DNA of 19,717 bases from CAYTLQ01 sp964438715 (GTDB lineage Bacteria > Bacteroidota > Ignavibacteria > Ignavibacteriales > Ignavibacteriaceae), in contig CAYTLQ010000247.1 in NCBI GenBank assembly GCA_964438715.1, positions 1 to 19,717 on the forward strand. The letters are read 5' to 3'. Made by a program: the position numbers and the translations under genes. The notes below the pieces were generated by a model. It saw nothing but the letters and a program-made list of their open reading frames with translations. It was not told the DNA's origin and made no database searches. This document shows, in pieces, positions 1-7,907 of the stretch; positions within the stretch are counted from its first letter, which is position 1; each line of letters starts with the position of its first letter.

Positions 1-24
1 TTGCACAAGCGCATTCACACACTC

Positions 25-504
25 TCAGAACATGTGGTAACCTGCAGGGGTCTGCAGACATGAATTTGCTCTGTCACTCCCCACCGCACGTAGCATTGCA
101 CCAAGACCTACCATGACAGTTGAAAGAAAATGAATTCGAGGACTTACCTGATTCCAACCAAATTCCACAACAGCAAGAAACCCCGCCTCCAGGAAGACAG
201 CAAAAATGCCCTCCGCCGCTACCGCACTGCCAAACACATCACCTACAAAACGCGAGTATGTCGCCCAATTAGTGCCAAACTCAAATTCCATTACTATACC
301 TGTTGCAACACCTAGCGCAAATGTAAGAGCGAATATTTTCACCCAGAATTTTGTCATTCTCTCATATAAGGGATTTTTAGTTTTAAGGTACATCCCCTCC
401 ATTATAACCAAAATTAAACCAAGTCCTATACTTAATGGCGGATAGATGTAATGAAAAGCTACAGTGAAAGCGAATTGAATCCGGGAAAGAATTTCTACTG
501 ACAT
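25..504 (-). CDS. cydA: Cytochrome bd ubiquinol oxidase subunit I, N-terminal part (edge fragment)
   Basis: This is the N-terminal third of the haem-bearing subunit of the cytochrome bd quinol oxidase, an inner-membrane enzyme that reduces O2 to water with quinol and works at low oxygen. The start MSVEILSRIQFAFT matches the family. His18 aligns with the b595 ligand His19 of E. coli CydA. The stretch GTNWATYSRFVGDVFGS (residues 77-93) is typical, and Glu98 and Glu106 match the conserved E99/E107 pair. Several hydrophobic membrane segments are visible. The frame closes at a TGA after QTPAGYHMF, but family-like sequence seems to continue past it to the window edge, and residues from about 137 onward deviate from the otherwise well conserved family pattern. 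The gene is therefore a 5' fragment whose stop is probably an error at the sequence end, or less likely a pseudogene. The family identity is secure; the 3' boundary is not. Confidence 0.9.
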   Translation of the reverse strand: MSVEILSRIQFAFTVAFHYIYPPLSIGLGLILVIMEGMYLKTKNPLYERMTKFWVKIFALTFALGVATGIVMEFEFGTNWATYSRFVGDVFGSAVAAEGIFAVFLEAGFLAVVEFGWNQVSPRIHFLSTVMVGLGAMLRAVGSDRANSCLQTPAGYHMF

Positions 505-566
505 AGATAATTTATTGAATGTTTTTCCTCAGCCGTAATCCGGTTGATGAAAAATGTTGAAGTACT

Positions 567-593
567 TTTACAATTAAAATGTAAACTTATAAT
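567..593. promoter_or_regulatory. Candidate operator/promoter between the divergent cydA and CPXCG genes
   Basis: A 19-bp near-palindrome, TTTACAATT-A-AAATGTAAA (567-585), has one mismatched pair. It is followed at once by TATAAT (588-593) on the plus strand, about 100 bases before the small cysteine-rich gene. No convincing -35 box lies at the standard distance, and no TAnnTTTG element is seen on either strand. A regulator site overlapping a promoter is an inference from layout only; AT-rich DNA gives such palindromes by chance. Confidence 0.22.
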
Positions 594-693
594 ATTCTCT
601 GTTTAATCGAAAGTTATTAAGAATACTCTTTTTTCATTTTTGTTATTAGGTGAATTTGCCGGTAAAAATTTTTCATTTAATAAAAAAATAATA

Positions 694-906
694 ATGGAAC
701 GAAATAAATTTATTAGTCCCGACGAAGATATTGTCTGGATGTGTCAGTACTGTGGAGTCCATAATACCGTACAGGTTGATTTCACTATAAGTGGCAAACA
801 GGACTTTATAGAAGATTGCCGTATTTGCTGCAGACCCAACAGAATAATTATTACCACCGATTATGATGATAATATCTTTGTGGATACACGGTTAATAGAC
901 GGATAA
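694..906 (+). CDS. Small CPXCG-type cysteine-rich protein
   Basis: A 70-residue protein with two paired cysteine motifs: CQYCG (Cys17, Cys20) and DCRICCRP (Cys42, Cys45, Cys46). The spacing, the acidic stretch between the motifs and the phrase 'FIEDCRICCRP' match the CPXCG cysteine-rich family (PF14255 type), a small putative metal-binding family of unknown function common in Gram-negative bacteria. The usual first motif CPxCG is CQYCG here. The frame extends upstream to a TTG at 640, but that stretch is AT-rich and shows no family resemblance, so the ATG at 694 (MERNKF) is preferred. No clear Shine-Dalgarno sequence precedes it. The gene is divergent from cydA and convergent with ftsZ. Four or more cysteines suggest zinc or iron binding, which is inference. 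Confidence 0.82.
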   Translation: MERNKFISPDEDIVWMCQYCGVHNTVQVDFTISGKQDFIEDCRICCRPNRIIITTDYDDNIFVDTRLIDG

Positions 907-942
907 AAAAAGGCTGTTTACAGTAAATACCATAAACAGCCT
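904..942 (-). terminator. Rho-independent terminator of the dcw operon
   Basis: A perfect 10-bp stem, AGGCTGTTTA (911-920) paired with TAAACAGCCT (933-942), encloses a 12-nt loop. Read on the minus strand it lies about 24 bases past the ftsZ stop and is followed by a run of seven Ts (910-904). On the plus strand no T-run follows the hairpin, so it should act on ftsZ transcripts rather than on the convergent CPXCG gene, whose stop codon abuts it. Confidence 0.85.
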
Positions 943-965
943 GACAACTGTATCTTTAAGAGTAA

Positions 966-2270
966 TTAATCCATAATCATTCTGAGGAATGCTGATGTTT
1001 CATCATCTTCAGGTTCCTTCGGTCTGCGTAACAGTTCCCGTTTTTTCTCCTCCTGTTGCGGCAACTCTTTGAATTTTTCAAATCCAAAACCTGACTCCTC
1101 CGGTGCAATACTTTCACCTGAGTTAGCCGGAAGTTCAATCGAAGGAGTTTTTAATTTAAAGAATGATGGTGTATTCGAGTCTTCCTCTTCCGATTTAGTT
1201 AACACAGGACGCTTTACTATTCTTTCGGGTTCGTTTATCCGCGGGATAATCGGATCAACTTTTTGCGTTGCCGGTTTTGCAGTCTTCGCTCCAGATGATT
1301 TATCATCAAAGCCGGTTGCGATAACAGTATAGGAAACATAATCATTCATTTCCTCACGCTGTACACATCCAAAGATAACATTAACTTCCTCTCCTGCTTC
1401 TTTGAAGATTATTTCATTACCCTCATAGATTTCCTGCATTGTGAGATTTGCTGAACCGGTAACATTAACCAAAACACTTTTTGCACCGCGTATATTCATA
1501 CCCTCAAGGAACGGGCTGGAAATTGCTTTCTGCGCCGCCTCTTGTGCACGATTTTCGCCGCTGGCAATACCACAGCCCATAAGAGCAACACCACTGCCCT
1601 GCATTACCGAGCGAACATCAGCGAAATCAACATTAATATACCCTTCAATATTAATTATGTCGGCAATACCTCTTGTGGCTTCATAAAGCACCTCATTTGC
1701 TTTATCAAGTGCCTGAATCATATTGAAGTTTTTGTCAATAACTGTTATTAATCGTTCGTTTGGAATAACGATAAGACTATCGACATATTGTTTCAGCTCC
1801 TGAATTCCTTTTTCAGCATTGAGCATGCGGAGTTTCCCTTCCCACTTGAAAGGTTTGGTTACAATTGCAACAACCAATGCATCGAGACTCTTTGCAATAG
1901 AGGCTACAACTGAAATGGCTCCGGTGCCTGTTCCGCCACCCATACCGGCAGTAAGAAATACCATATCCGAACCACGAAGAACTTCTGCTATTCTTTCACG
2001 GTCTTCTTCAGCCGCTTTTCTTCCGATGTTTGGATCAGCTCCTGCGCCAAGGCCTTTTGTAATCTTCGAACCAATCTGAAGTTTATAATGTGCGCCATTT
2101 TTCTCAAGTACCTGTGCATCCGTATTAACAGCTACAAATTCCACTCCCGAAAGTCCTCGCTTAATCATAGATTGCACAGCATTACAGCCACCGCCTCCTA
2201 TCCCCACAATACGCAGGATTGCCTTCATTTTTTCTGAGCCTTCTCGATCCACGGTAAAGAACTGATGCAT
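966..2270 (-). CDS. ftsZ: Cell division protein FtsZ
   Basis: Tubulin-like GTPase that polymerises at midcell into the Z-ring and recruits the divisome. Visible motifs in its 434 residues are the nucleotide-binding GIGGGGCNAV (23-32), the tubulin signature GGGTGTG (111-117), VTKPFKWEG (137-145) and the T7 catalytic loop NVDFADVRSVM (213-223). A variable acidic/basic linker (about 322-422) follows. The C-terminal conserved peptide reads SAFLRMIMD and is the docking site for FtsA. The start at 2270 is preferred over Met15 (2228) because AGGAGG lies four bases upstream. It is the last gene of the cluster, 18 nt after ftsA and followed by a terminator. The extra gap and strong ribosome site suggest translation independent of ftsA. 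Confidence 0.98.
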   Translation of the reverse strand: MHQFFTVDREGSEKMKAILRIVGIGGGGCNAVQSMIKRGLSGVEFVAVNTDAQVLEKNGAHYKLQIGSKITKGLGAGADPNIGRKAAEEDRERIAEVLRGSDMVFLTAGMGGGTGTGAISVVASIAKSLDALVVAIVTKPFKWEGKLRMLNAEKGIQELKQYVDSLIVIPNERLITVIDKNFNMIQALDKANEVLYEATRGIADIINIEGYINVDFADVRSVMQGSGVALMGCGIASGENRAQEAAQKAISSPFLEGMNIRGAKSVLVNVTGSANLTMQEIYEGNEIIFKEAGEEVNVIFGCVQREEMNDYVSYTVIATGFDDKSSGAKTAKPATQKVDPIIPRINEPERIVKRPVLTKSEEEDSNTPSFFKLKTPSIELPANSGESIAPEESGFGFEKFKELPQQEEKKRELLRRPKEPEDDETSAFLRMIMD

Positions 2271-2274
2271 TTTG

Positions 2275-2280
2275 CCTCCT
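2275..2280 (-). promoter_or_regulatory. Strong ribosome-binding site of ftsZ
   Basis: AGGAGG lies on the minus strand four bases before the ftsZ ATG at 2270. It supports that start over the internal ATG at 2228. This is the longest Shine-Dalgarno match I noticed in the cluster and sits in its only intergenic gap above 4 nt. Confidence 0.8.
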
Positions 2281-2288
2281 TTTACTTA

Positions 2289-3596
2289 TTATAACCTGTT
2301 AAAAAATTCTTTTACATTATCCCACATATACCTAAAAACACTTTTCTCCTGTTTTTTCATGGGGATGTTTGGTGAATGAACCTTCTTCTTTGTTTCTTTC
2401 TTTTTGAACCACTGCTTCTTTTCCTCGGGCTCCGGTTCCGGTTCTTTTGCTCCGGGAGCACCGAACAACAATCCTATTACTGTTGCAAACTCAGGTTTCT
2501 CAATTTCTGCTTTTGAACCTGTCCACGATTCTAACGGAATACCAAACCGCGCTGGAAGATGGAAGATATCAAGAGCCAGATCATTAGTGCCCCTAAGCAG
2601 GCTTCCACCGCCGGTGAGTATTATTCCGGCTTTTATCCGGTTCTTAAAACCCGATGCCCGGACATCATTCTCAACCAGCATAAATAATTCCTTCATTCGC
2701 GCATTAATAATCTGCGTCAGCAGACTCACTTCCACTTTTGTGCTTCCCCAGGCGCCTACTCCTTTGATGATGAAGTCATAATTTTTAATTATTGCCGATT
2801 CACATGCATATCCATGTTCCCGTTTAATTTTTTCCGCTTCTTCATTAATAACACTTAACGCTTCACGAATGTCGTTGGTTACCTGATTGCCTGCCATTCC
2901 AAATACTTTGGAATAGATAATTGTTTTTCTATGAATAATCGCCACATCGGTTGTTCCACCGCCAATATCCATCATCAAAACACCAAGGTCTTTTTCTTCT
3001 TCGCTTAATACAGACGCCGCGCTTGCAATTGGCTGAAGTATGAAGCTTTCTATCTGAAACCCGGCTTTCTCTACCGATTTCTGAATATTCATAATTGCCG
3101 GTGTAGAAGCTAGAACAACATGATTTGTTGCTTCAAGGCGGTTTGCTGTAAATCCAAGTGGATCGGTTACACCACGAAGCTGATCAACAATAAATTCTTC
3201 CGGCAAAACATGAAGTATCTGCATATCCATTGGCAGTCGAATACTCCGCACATCCATTTCAAGACGGTGCAGATCTTCCCGGGTTATTTCGTGTTCCGGA
3301 TTTGTAATCGTTACAAAATTTCTATGGCGCATACTTGTAATATGTTCACCGGCAACACCAACATTTACTTTCGTTACCTGAATTCCGGCCTGCTGCATCG
3401 CGGCATTCATTGCAGTCTTAATTGCCTCTATAGTCTTGGGTATGTTATTCACTAACCCTTTATGCAGACCCTCGGATTTTGATAGACCGTATCCGAGTAT
3501 GTTAAATTTATTTTCCGGTAACTTTTCAGCAATTACTGCACACACCTTAGTTGTGCCAAGATCTAGACCGGTTACTATTGTTCGCTTTGCCTGCAT
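2289..3596 (-). CDS. ftsA: Cell division protein FtsA
   Basis: Actin-like ATPase that tethers FtsZ filaments to the inner membrane. Its 435 residues show the phosphate-1 motif GLDLGTTKVCA (10-20), phosphate-2 MDIGGGTTDVA (209-219) and the adenosine motif ILTGGGSLLRG (326-336). The FtsA-specific 1C subdomain lies roughly at 85-165. After a Pro/Glu-Lys linker (about 383-417), the protein ends in an amphipathic helix, SVFRYMWDNVKEFFNRL (419-435), the expected membrane-targeting sequence. The start ATG overlaps the ftsQ stop by one base (TAATG), implying translational coupling. No clear Shine-Dalgarno sequence precedes it. Confidence 0.97.
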   Translation of the reverse strand: MQAKRTIVTGLDLGTTKVCAVIAEKLPENKFNILGYGLSKSEGLHKGLVNNIPKTIEAIKTAMNAAMQQAGIQVTKVNVGVAGEHITSMRHRNFVTITNPEHEITREDLHRLEMDVRSIRLPMDMQILHVLPEEFIVDQLRGVTDPLGFTANRLEATNHVVLASTPAIMNIQKSVEKAGFQIESFILQPIASAASVLSEEEKDLGVLMMDIGGGTTDVAIIHRKTIIYSKVFGMAGNQVTNDIREALSVINEEAEKIKREHGYACESAIIKNYDFIIKGVGAWGSTKVEVSLLTQIINARMKELFMLVENDVRASGFKNRIKAGIILTGGGSLLRGTNDLALDIFHLPARFGIPLESWTGSKAEIEKPEFATVIGLLFGAPGAKEPEPEPEEKKQWFKKKETKKKVHSPNIPMKKQEKSVFRYMWDNVKEFFNRL

Positions 3597-4324
3597 TAAC
3601 TACCGCAATAAATTTTATTTTTATATCTCATATCGATGTATGCAGAATTTTGCAACATAGCGCTGTTCATCATACCGGTTTTATACATACTATAAATCGC
3701 TGCAACTTTTTCCGGAATTCGATCTTTACCTATGAGTATGTACGAATGAACATCAGAAAAAAGCAGTGCCGCATTTCCATCTTTACCAAATATTATTTCA
3801 GACAAGCGGTTTTGCACGAGAGCAGTGTCAATACCCGAAGCAAAAATTATTTCTCTTGCTTTTTCAAGATGCGCGACCACTTTATGATCTGGTATTTGTT
3901 CAAGTCCGTTAATAAGGGTTACCGTTGGTACAGAAGTTCCCGGTAATATTTTCAGTAACGCTAAATCCGTCGTAAGAAATGAACTCTTTTCATTACGAAC
4001 AACAATCCCAATAATTCGCTTTTCTGTTATTTGTATCGAAATATTTCCCGGCGAATTTTTTTCAATCACCACATCTTCAACATATACATGTTGTAACAGT
4101 CTTTCTCGTATCTCCACCAGATTCCTGTTTTCCGGCACACCTTCGACTGCTCCAATAAACCGTAAGTAATTCTCTCCGCTAACCAACGAGGCGCCACTGA
4201 CCTCCGGCTTTAGCATTTCAACGGTTTCACGGCTTCCTACTGAATACAACAGTAGTACCAAAAACAGAAGGGAAAGTGTTCCCAATAAGAAAAATCCTGT
4301 TACTGTTTTTGAGGGCTTTTTCAT
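3596..4324 (-). CDS. ftsQ: Cell division protein FtsQ
   Basis: Bitopic divisome protein that links the FtsA/FtsZ ring to the periplasmic FtsL-FtsB and FtsW-FtsI synthase complex. The 242-residue chain has a short basic cytoplasmic start, one membrane helix (about 9-28), a POTRA-like region (about 41-110, containing VYVEDVVIEKNSPGNISIQI) and a C-terminal FtsQ/DivIB domain ending YIDMRYKNKIY. Sequence conservation is low, as usual for FtsQ; position between murC and ftsA and the architecture carry the call. The start overlaps the murC stop by 4 bases (ATGA), with AAGGA about ten bases upstream. Confidence 0.9.
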   Translation of the reverse strand: MKKPSKTVTGFFLLGTLSLLFLVLLLYSVGSRETVEMLKPEVSGASLVSGENYLRFIGAVEGVPENRNLVEIRERLLQHVYVEDVVIEKNSPGNISIQITEKRIIGIVVRNEKSSFLTTDLALLKILPGTSVPTVTLINGLEQIPDHKVVAHLEKAREIIFASGIDTALVQNRLSEIIFGKDGNAALLFSDVHSYILIGKDRIPEKVAAIYSMYKTGMMNSAMLQNSAYIDMRYKNKIYCGS

Positions 4325-5694
4325 TGAGCGGAAATCCTTTTCACAAATTCTTCGCCATATTTCCAGATATCCCCTGCTCCCATTGTTATAATTATATCGC
4401 CATCTTTTTTCAGATCGTTCAATACAGCAGGGATATCTTTTTTATCAGGTACATACAGAGCATTTTTATGACCGAATTTCTTCGCCGCTTTTACAATCAA
4501 CTCACCGGATACACCTGCTATAGGTTCTTCGCGTGCCGGATATACATCGGTACAGATGAATACATCGGAAAGAAGAAAAGACCTTCCGAATTCTTCGAAA
4601 AAGTCTCTGGTACGGCTGTACAAATGAGGCTGAAATACAGCAATCAGTCTTCTGTCCCAACCCGAACGAATGCCGGAGAGAGTCGCCGTTGTTTCAGTCG
4701 GGTGATGAGCATAATCATCTATTACAAGCATTTCTTTATCATATTTAATTTCAAAGCGCCTGTACACACCGGAAAATGCCTCTAACGCTTTTTTAATAAC
4801 ACTGAAATCAACGCTAAGCTCCATCCCCGTTGTGATAGCAACAAGTGAATTTTTTACATTGTGCAGTCCGGGAATTCTTAGAGTAATCTCCCCGAGATTT
4901 CTACCGCAGTATCGTACAGTAAATGTGCTGGAAAATGCATTGTGTTTAATATCTACCGCCCGAACATCTGCCTGAGGAGAAATACCATAAGTAAATACTT
5001 TCTTGTTTATCTGAGGAACAATATCCTGCAACGCCGGTTCATCGAGGCACAGGATTACGAATCCATAGAATGGCACTTTATTCGCAAACTCAACAAATGC
5101 AGATTTTATATCATCAAGGTCTTTATAAGTATCCAGATGCTCTTTTTCAAGAGTTGTTAATGCCGCAATAGTAGGAGTGAGTTTCAGGAAAGTGCGGTCA
5201 AACTCATCAGCCTCAACAACAATATACTCACCATTACCAAGCCGGGCATTTGTTCCGCCGAGACCGGAGAGTTTACCGCCTACTATAATTGTGGGGTCAA
5301 TTCCTCCTTCTGTCAGCACCAGCCCCACCATTGAGGTAGTAGTGGTCTTACCATGTGTGCCGGCAATTCCAATACCGTATTTCATACGCATACATTCAGC
5401 AAGCATTTCTGCTCGCTTAATGACAGGAATCTTCCTTTCCATAGCGGCAACAACTTCAGGATTATCGAGAGTAACTGCAGAGGAATAAACGAGAACATCA
5501 GCATCTTTAAGGTTATCTGCCGAGTGTCCTTCATAAACCGTTATTCCCAGTTCTGCTAATCGTGCCGTTACATCCGAAAGAGCGCGATCTGAGCCCGATA
5601 CAACAAAGCCCTGATTATGCAATATTTCGGCAATGCCGCTCATACCAATTCCGCCAATTCCGGTAAAGAAAACTTTTTTAATTGTTTTAAACAT
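4321..5694 (-). CDS. murC: UDP-N-acetylmuramate--L-alanine ligase MurC
   Basis: Cytoplasmic ATP-dependent ligase that adds L-alanine to UDP-MurNAc, the first step in building the stem peptide. In 457 residues, the N-terminal Rossmann motif TGIGGIGMSGIA (11-22) binds the UDP substrate. The ATP P-loop is AGTHGKTTTT (111-120), followed by EADEFD (161-166), the DDYAHHPTE motif (326-334), QPHLYSRT (355-362) and a C-terminal MGAGD (438-442). The 'GTHGKTTT' and 'YAHHPTE' signatures separate MurC from the MurD, MurE and MurF paralogues in the same cluster. It lies 3 nt after murG and overlaps ftsQ by 4 nt, leaving no room for murB or ddl, which often sit here in other bacteria. Confidence 0.97.
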   Translation of the reverse strand: MFKTIKKVFFTGIGGIGMSGIAEILHNQGFVVSGSDRALSDVTARLAELGITVYEGHSADNLKDADVLVYSSAVTLDNPEVVAAMERKIPVIKRAEMLAECMRMKYGIGIAGTHGKTTTTSMVGLVLTEGGIDPTIIVGGKLSGLGGTNARLGNGEYIVVEADEFDRTFLKLTPTIAALTTLEKEHLDTYKDLDDIKSAFVEFANKVPFYGFVILCLDEPALQDIVPQINKKVFTYGISPQADVRAVDIKHNAFSSTFTVRYCGRNLGEITLRIPGLHNVKNSLVAITTGMELSVDFSVIKKALEAFSGVYRRFEIKYDKEMLVIDDYAHHPTETTATLSGIRSGWDRRLIAVFQPHLYSRTRDFFEEFGRSFLLSDVFICTDVYPAREEPIAGVSGELIVKAAKKFGHKNALYVPDKKDIPAVLNDLKKDGDIIITMGAGDIWKYGEEFVKRISAQ

Positions 5695-5697
5695 CGT

Positions 5698-6795
5698 TCA
5701 GTTATTTTCCGTTAGTTGTAAAATCATTCTGGCAACATGTTCTGCAGAATTTGCATGGGAGAATTTTTTACAATTCTCCTCAATCATATTTCGTTGTTCT
5801 GTATTACTTAGCAATGCTAACAGTGTACTTTCTAATTTCTCTTTCAGTTCTTTTTCCTCAATGAGAATTGCCGCATTTTCATCTGCCATTGCTTTCGCAT
5901 TAAAATATTGATGATTCTCTGCTACATTTGGAGAAGGAATAAGTATTGCAGTTTTACCAAGAGTTGCTATTTCGGCTACCGTTGTAGCTCCTGACCTTGA
6001 TATAATTACATCCGCCGCACTGAAAGCTGACTGCATATCGTCAATGAAAGGAAGCACTACTACTCCCTCACCGGCAAATAATTTCATATCTTCAAAATAT
6101 ACCTGACCCGTCTGTAATATCACCTGAACAGAATTTTTACGAAGCGATTGGATAATGTCACTTACACCTCTATTAATCGCTGATGCGCCCTGACTACCAC
6201 CTAGTACAAGAACAGTTTTCCGGTTGGGATCCAGACCAAAAGCTTCAACTGCTTTTTCCCGGGATATAAGGGTCACCGTACTACGCAAAGGATTTCCTGA
6301 GACAACCACTTTTTCCTTTGCTTTCAGATATTTTACAGTATCTTTGAAAGCAACATGAATCTGATCAGCAAAACGCTGAAGAAGTTTTATTGTTACTCCG
6401 GGATGACTATTCGATTCAAGCAAAACCACTTTTGCCCCATACACTTTTGAAGCTAACACAGGTGCCGCAGTAGTATATCCCCCCGTACCCACCGCTACAT
6501 GAGGTTTAAATGTCATACATAGCAACAATGATTTTATAAACCCCGCGAAAAATTTTGCCAGAACCATGATATTTTTTACTACACTCTTGCGACTTAGCCC
6601 TTCTGCAGGAATACTCTGAAATGCTATTCCAAAGCGTGGTACAACTCGCTCCTCAATCTTCCCCGCTTTACCAATAAATAAAAATTCTGTATCAGGTTTA
6701 ATCATTCGCAATTTTTCAGCAACCGCAAGCGCAGGAAATAAGTGCCCTCCGGTACCGCCTCCGGCTAGTAAAACCCTCAAAGGCAGTCTCGTCAT
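5698..6795 (-). CDS. murG: Lipid II synthase MurG (UDP-GlcNAc transferase)
   Basis: Peripheral membrane GT-B glycosyltransferase that moves GlcNAc from UDP-GlcNAc onto lipid I to give lipid II. The 365-residue protein begins with the G-loop GGGTGGHLFPALA (12-24). It also shows VGTGGY (102-107), the second G-loop LVLGGSQGASAIN (196-208), SRSGATTVAEI (266-276) in the UDP-GlcNAc site and the PSPNVAENHQ motif (287-296). The usual EQNxxPG stretch reads ESNSHPG (127-133). CAGGAG lies eight bases before the ATG, and the start overlaps the ftsW stop by 4 nt. Confidence 0.97.
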   Translation of the reverse strand: MTRLPLRVLLAGGGTGGHLFPALAVAEKLRMIKPDTEFLFIGKAGKIEERVVPRFGIAFQSIPAEGLSRKSVVKNIMVLAKFFAGFIKSLLLCMTFKPHVAVGTGGYTTAAPVLASKVYGAKVVLLESNSHPGVTIKLLQRFADQIHVAFKDTVKYLKAKEKVVVSGNPLRSTVTLISREKAVEAFGLDPNRKTVLVLGGSQGASAINRGVSDIIQSLRKNSVQVILQTGQVYFEDMKLFAGEGVVVLPFIDDMQSAFSAADVIISRSGATTVAEIATLGKTAILIPSPNVAENHQYFNAKAMADENAAILIEEKELKEKLESTLLALLSNTEQRNMIEENCKKFSHANSAEHVARMILQLTENN

Positions 6796-7907
6796 GTTAC
6801 ACTCTCCTGTAAAGGTTTTGGCTGTTGTTCATTGATTCCGGTAAGACCAACATTAATGAGAATACCTATACCACTGCATAGTGTCAGAAGCGATGTTCCG
6901 CCATGGCTGATAAATGGTAATGGCAAACCAGTTGTTGGTGTAAGTCCCGATGAAACCGATATATGAATAAGGGCATGGAGAATAAAAGAAATTGATATTC
7001 CGGCCGCAAGCATTTGGCCTAATGTATCTACTGCATTCTTAGCTATCCGAAAACCTATTATAGCCATAGTTACATAAGCAGAAAGCAAAAGTATAGCGCC
7101 AATGAAGCCGGTTTCTTCACCAACTATTGCGAAGATGAAATCGCCGTAAGCCTCAGGAAGAAAAAGATTACGCTGATTGCTGTGACCAAAACCAAGTCCA
7201 TAAATACCACCGCTTCCAAGCCCGATAATTGCCTGGCTTACCTGATAATTGATCTCACCGTCTTTTAACAGTCCATCAATAAACTGAAATACCCTGGCTC
7301 GTGAATGCGGGAAAATCATCATCAGAGTGAATGCAGGAATTGCGGCACCAACAAGTGAACCGGCAAGGTGTTTAAGCTCCGCACCTGCAATAAATAACAT
7401 GAAAAAGGCTACGAGAAAAATGACAATTGAATTACTGACATTCGGCTGTAATATTACCAAACCACATACAGTAAATATCCAGATTATCATATAAAGGAAA
7501 CCATTTTTAAAGTCTTTAATGAGTTCCCCCTTTTGTTCAATCATTACCGCTAGGTGAACAATTAAAATAACTTTTGCGAAATCCACCGATTGAAATGAAA
7601 TTATTCCCACAGTAAACCATCGTCTTACATGATTCTTTTCAGGCATAAACAAGGTAGCAATGAGAATAGCCACAATAACAAACATTGCAACTTTACTAAG
7701 TTTTCTGTACATCGTGTATGGCACTGCGGCAAATACCAGCATTGCAAAAAGACCAAGCGATGCTTTTGCAAATTGACTTAATACCATGGAAAATCTGCCG
7801 GCATTATGTCCCATCGTAAAATTTGAACTTGCACTCATCAGAATAATCATTCCGAAACAGATGAGAAGAAAACTGCCAACAAACAAAGCTATCGGATATT
7901 TTTTCAC
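6792..7907 (-). CDS. ftsW: Peptidoglycan glycosyltransferase FtsW (SEDS family)
   Basis: Multi-pass inner-membrane SEDS glycosyltransferase that polymerises lipid II into glycan strands at the septum with its partner PBP. The 371 residues are largely hydrophobic with about ten membrane spans. The catalytic-loop motif GDFIFAIVGEETG (255-267) keeps the essential Asp (Asp256, equivalent to E. coli RodA D262 / FtsW D297). The TGLPLPFISHGGTSLL block (326-341) is also present. The usual LQPD motif reads LQPN (153-156). The start codon is GTG (7905-7907), supported by AAGGAG eight bases upstream and a 4-nt GTGA overlap with murD. Placement beside murD/murG and the PBP in the same operon favour FtsW over RodA. 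Confidence 0.95.
   Translation of the reverse strand: MKKYPIALFVGSFLLICFGMIILMSASSNFTMGHNAGRFSMVLSQFAKASLGLFAMLVFAAVPYTMYRKLSKVAMFVIVAILIATLFMPEKNHVRRWFTVGIISFQSVDFAKVILIVHLAVMIEQKGELIKDFKNGFLYMIIWIFTVCGLVILQPNVSNSIVIFLVAFFMLFIAGAELKHLAGSLVGAAIPAFTLMMIFPHSRARVFQFIDGLLKDGEINYQVSQAIIGLGSGGIYGLGFGHSNQRNLFLPEAYGDFIFAIVGEETGFIGAILLLSAYVTMAIIGFRIAKNAVDTLGQMLAAGISISFILHALIHISVSSGLTPTTGLPLPFISHGGTSLLTLCSGIGILINVGLTGINEQQPKPLQESVT

Noticed and set aside
640..693. Upstream TTG-initiated extension of the CPXCG gene
   Set aside because: The extra 18 residues are AT-driven, lack family resemblance and have no better ribosome site than the ATG at 694.
2404..2781. Plus-strand open frame of 125 codons opposite ftsA
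   Set aside because: It lies wholly antisense to a well-conserved gene and its translation shows no recognisable domain.
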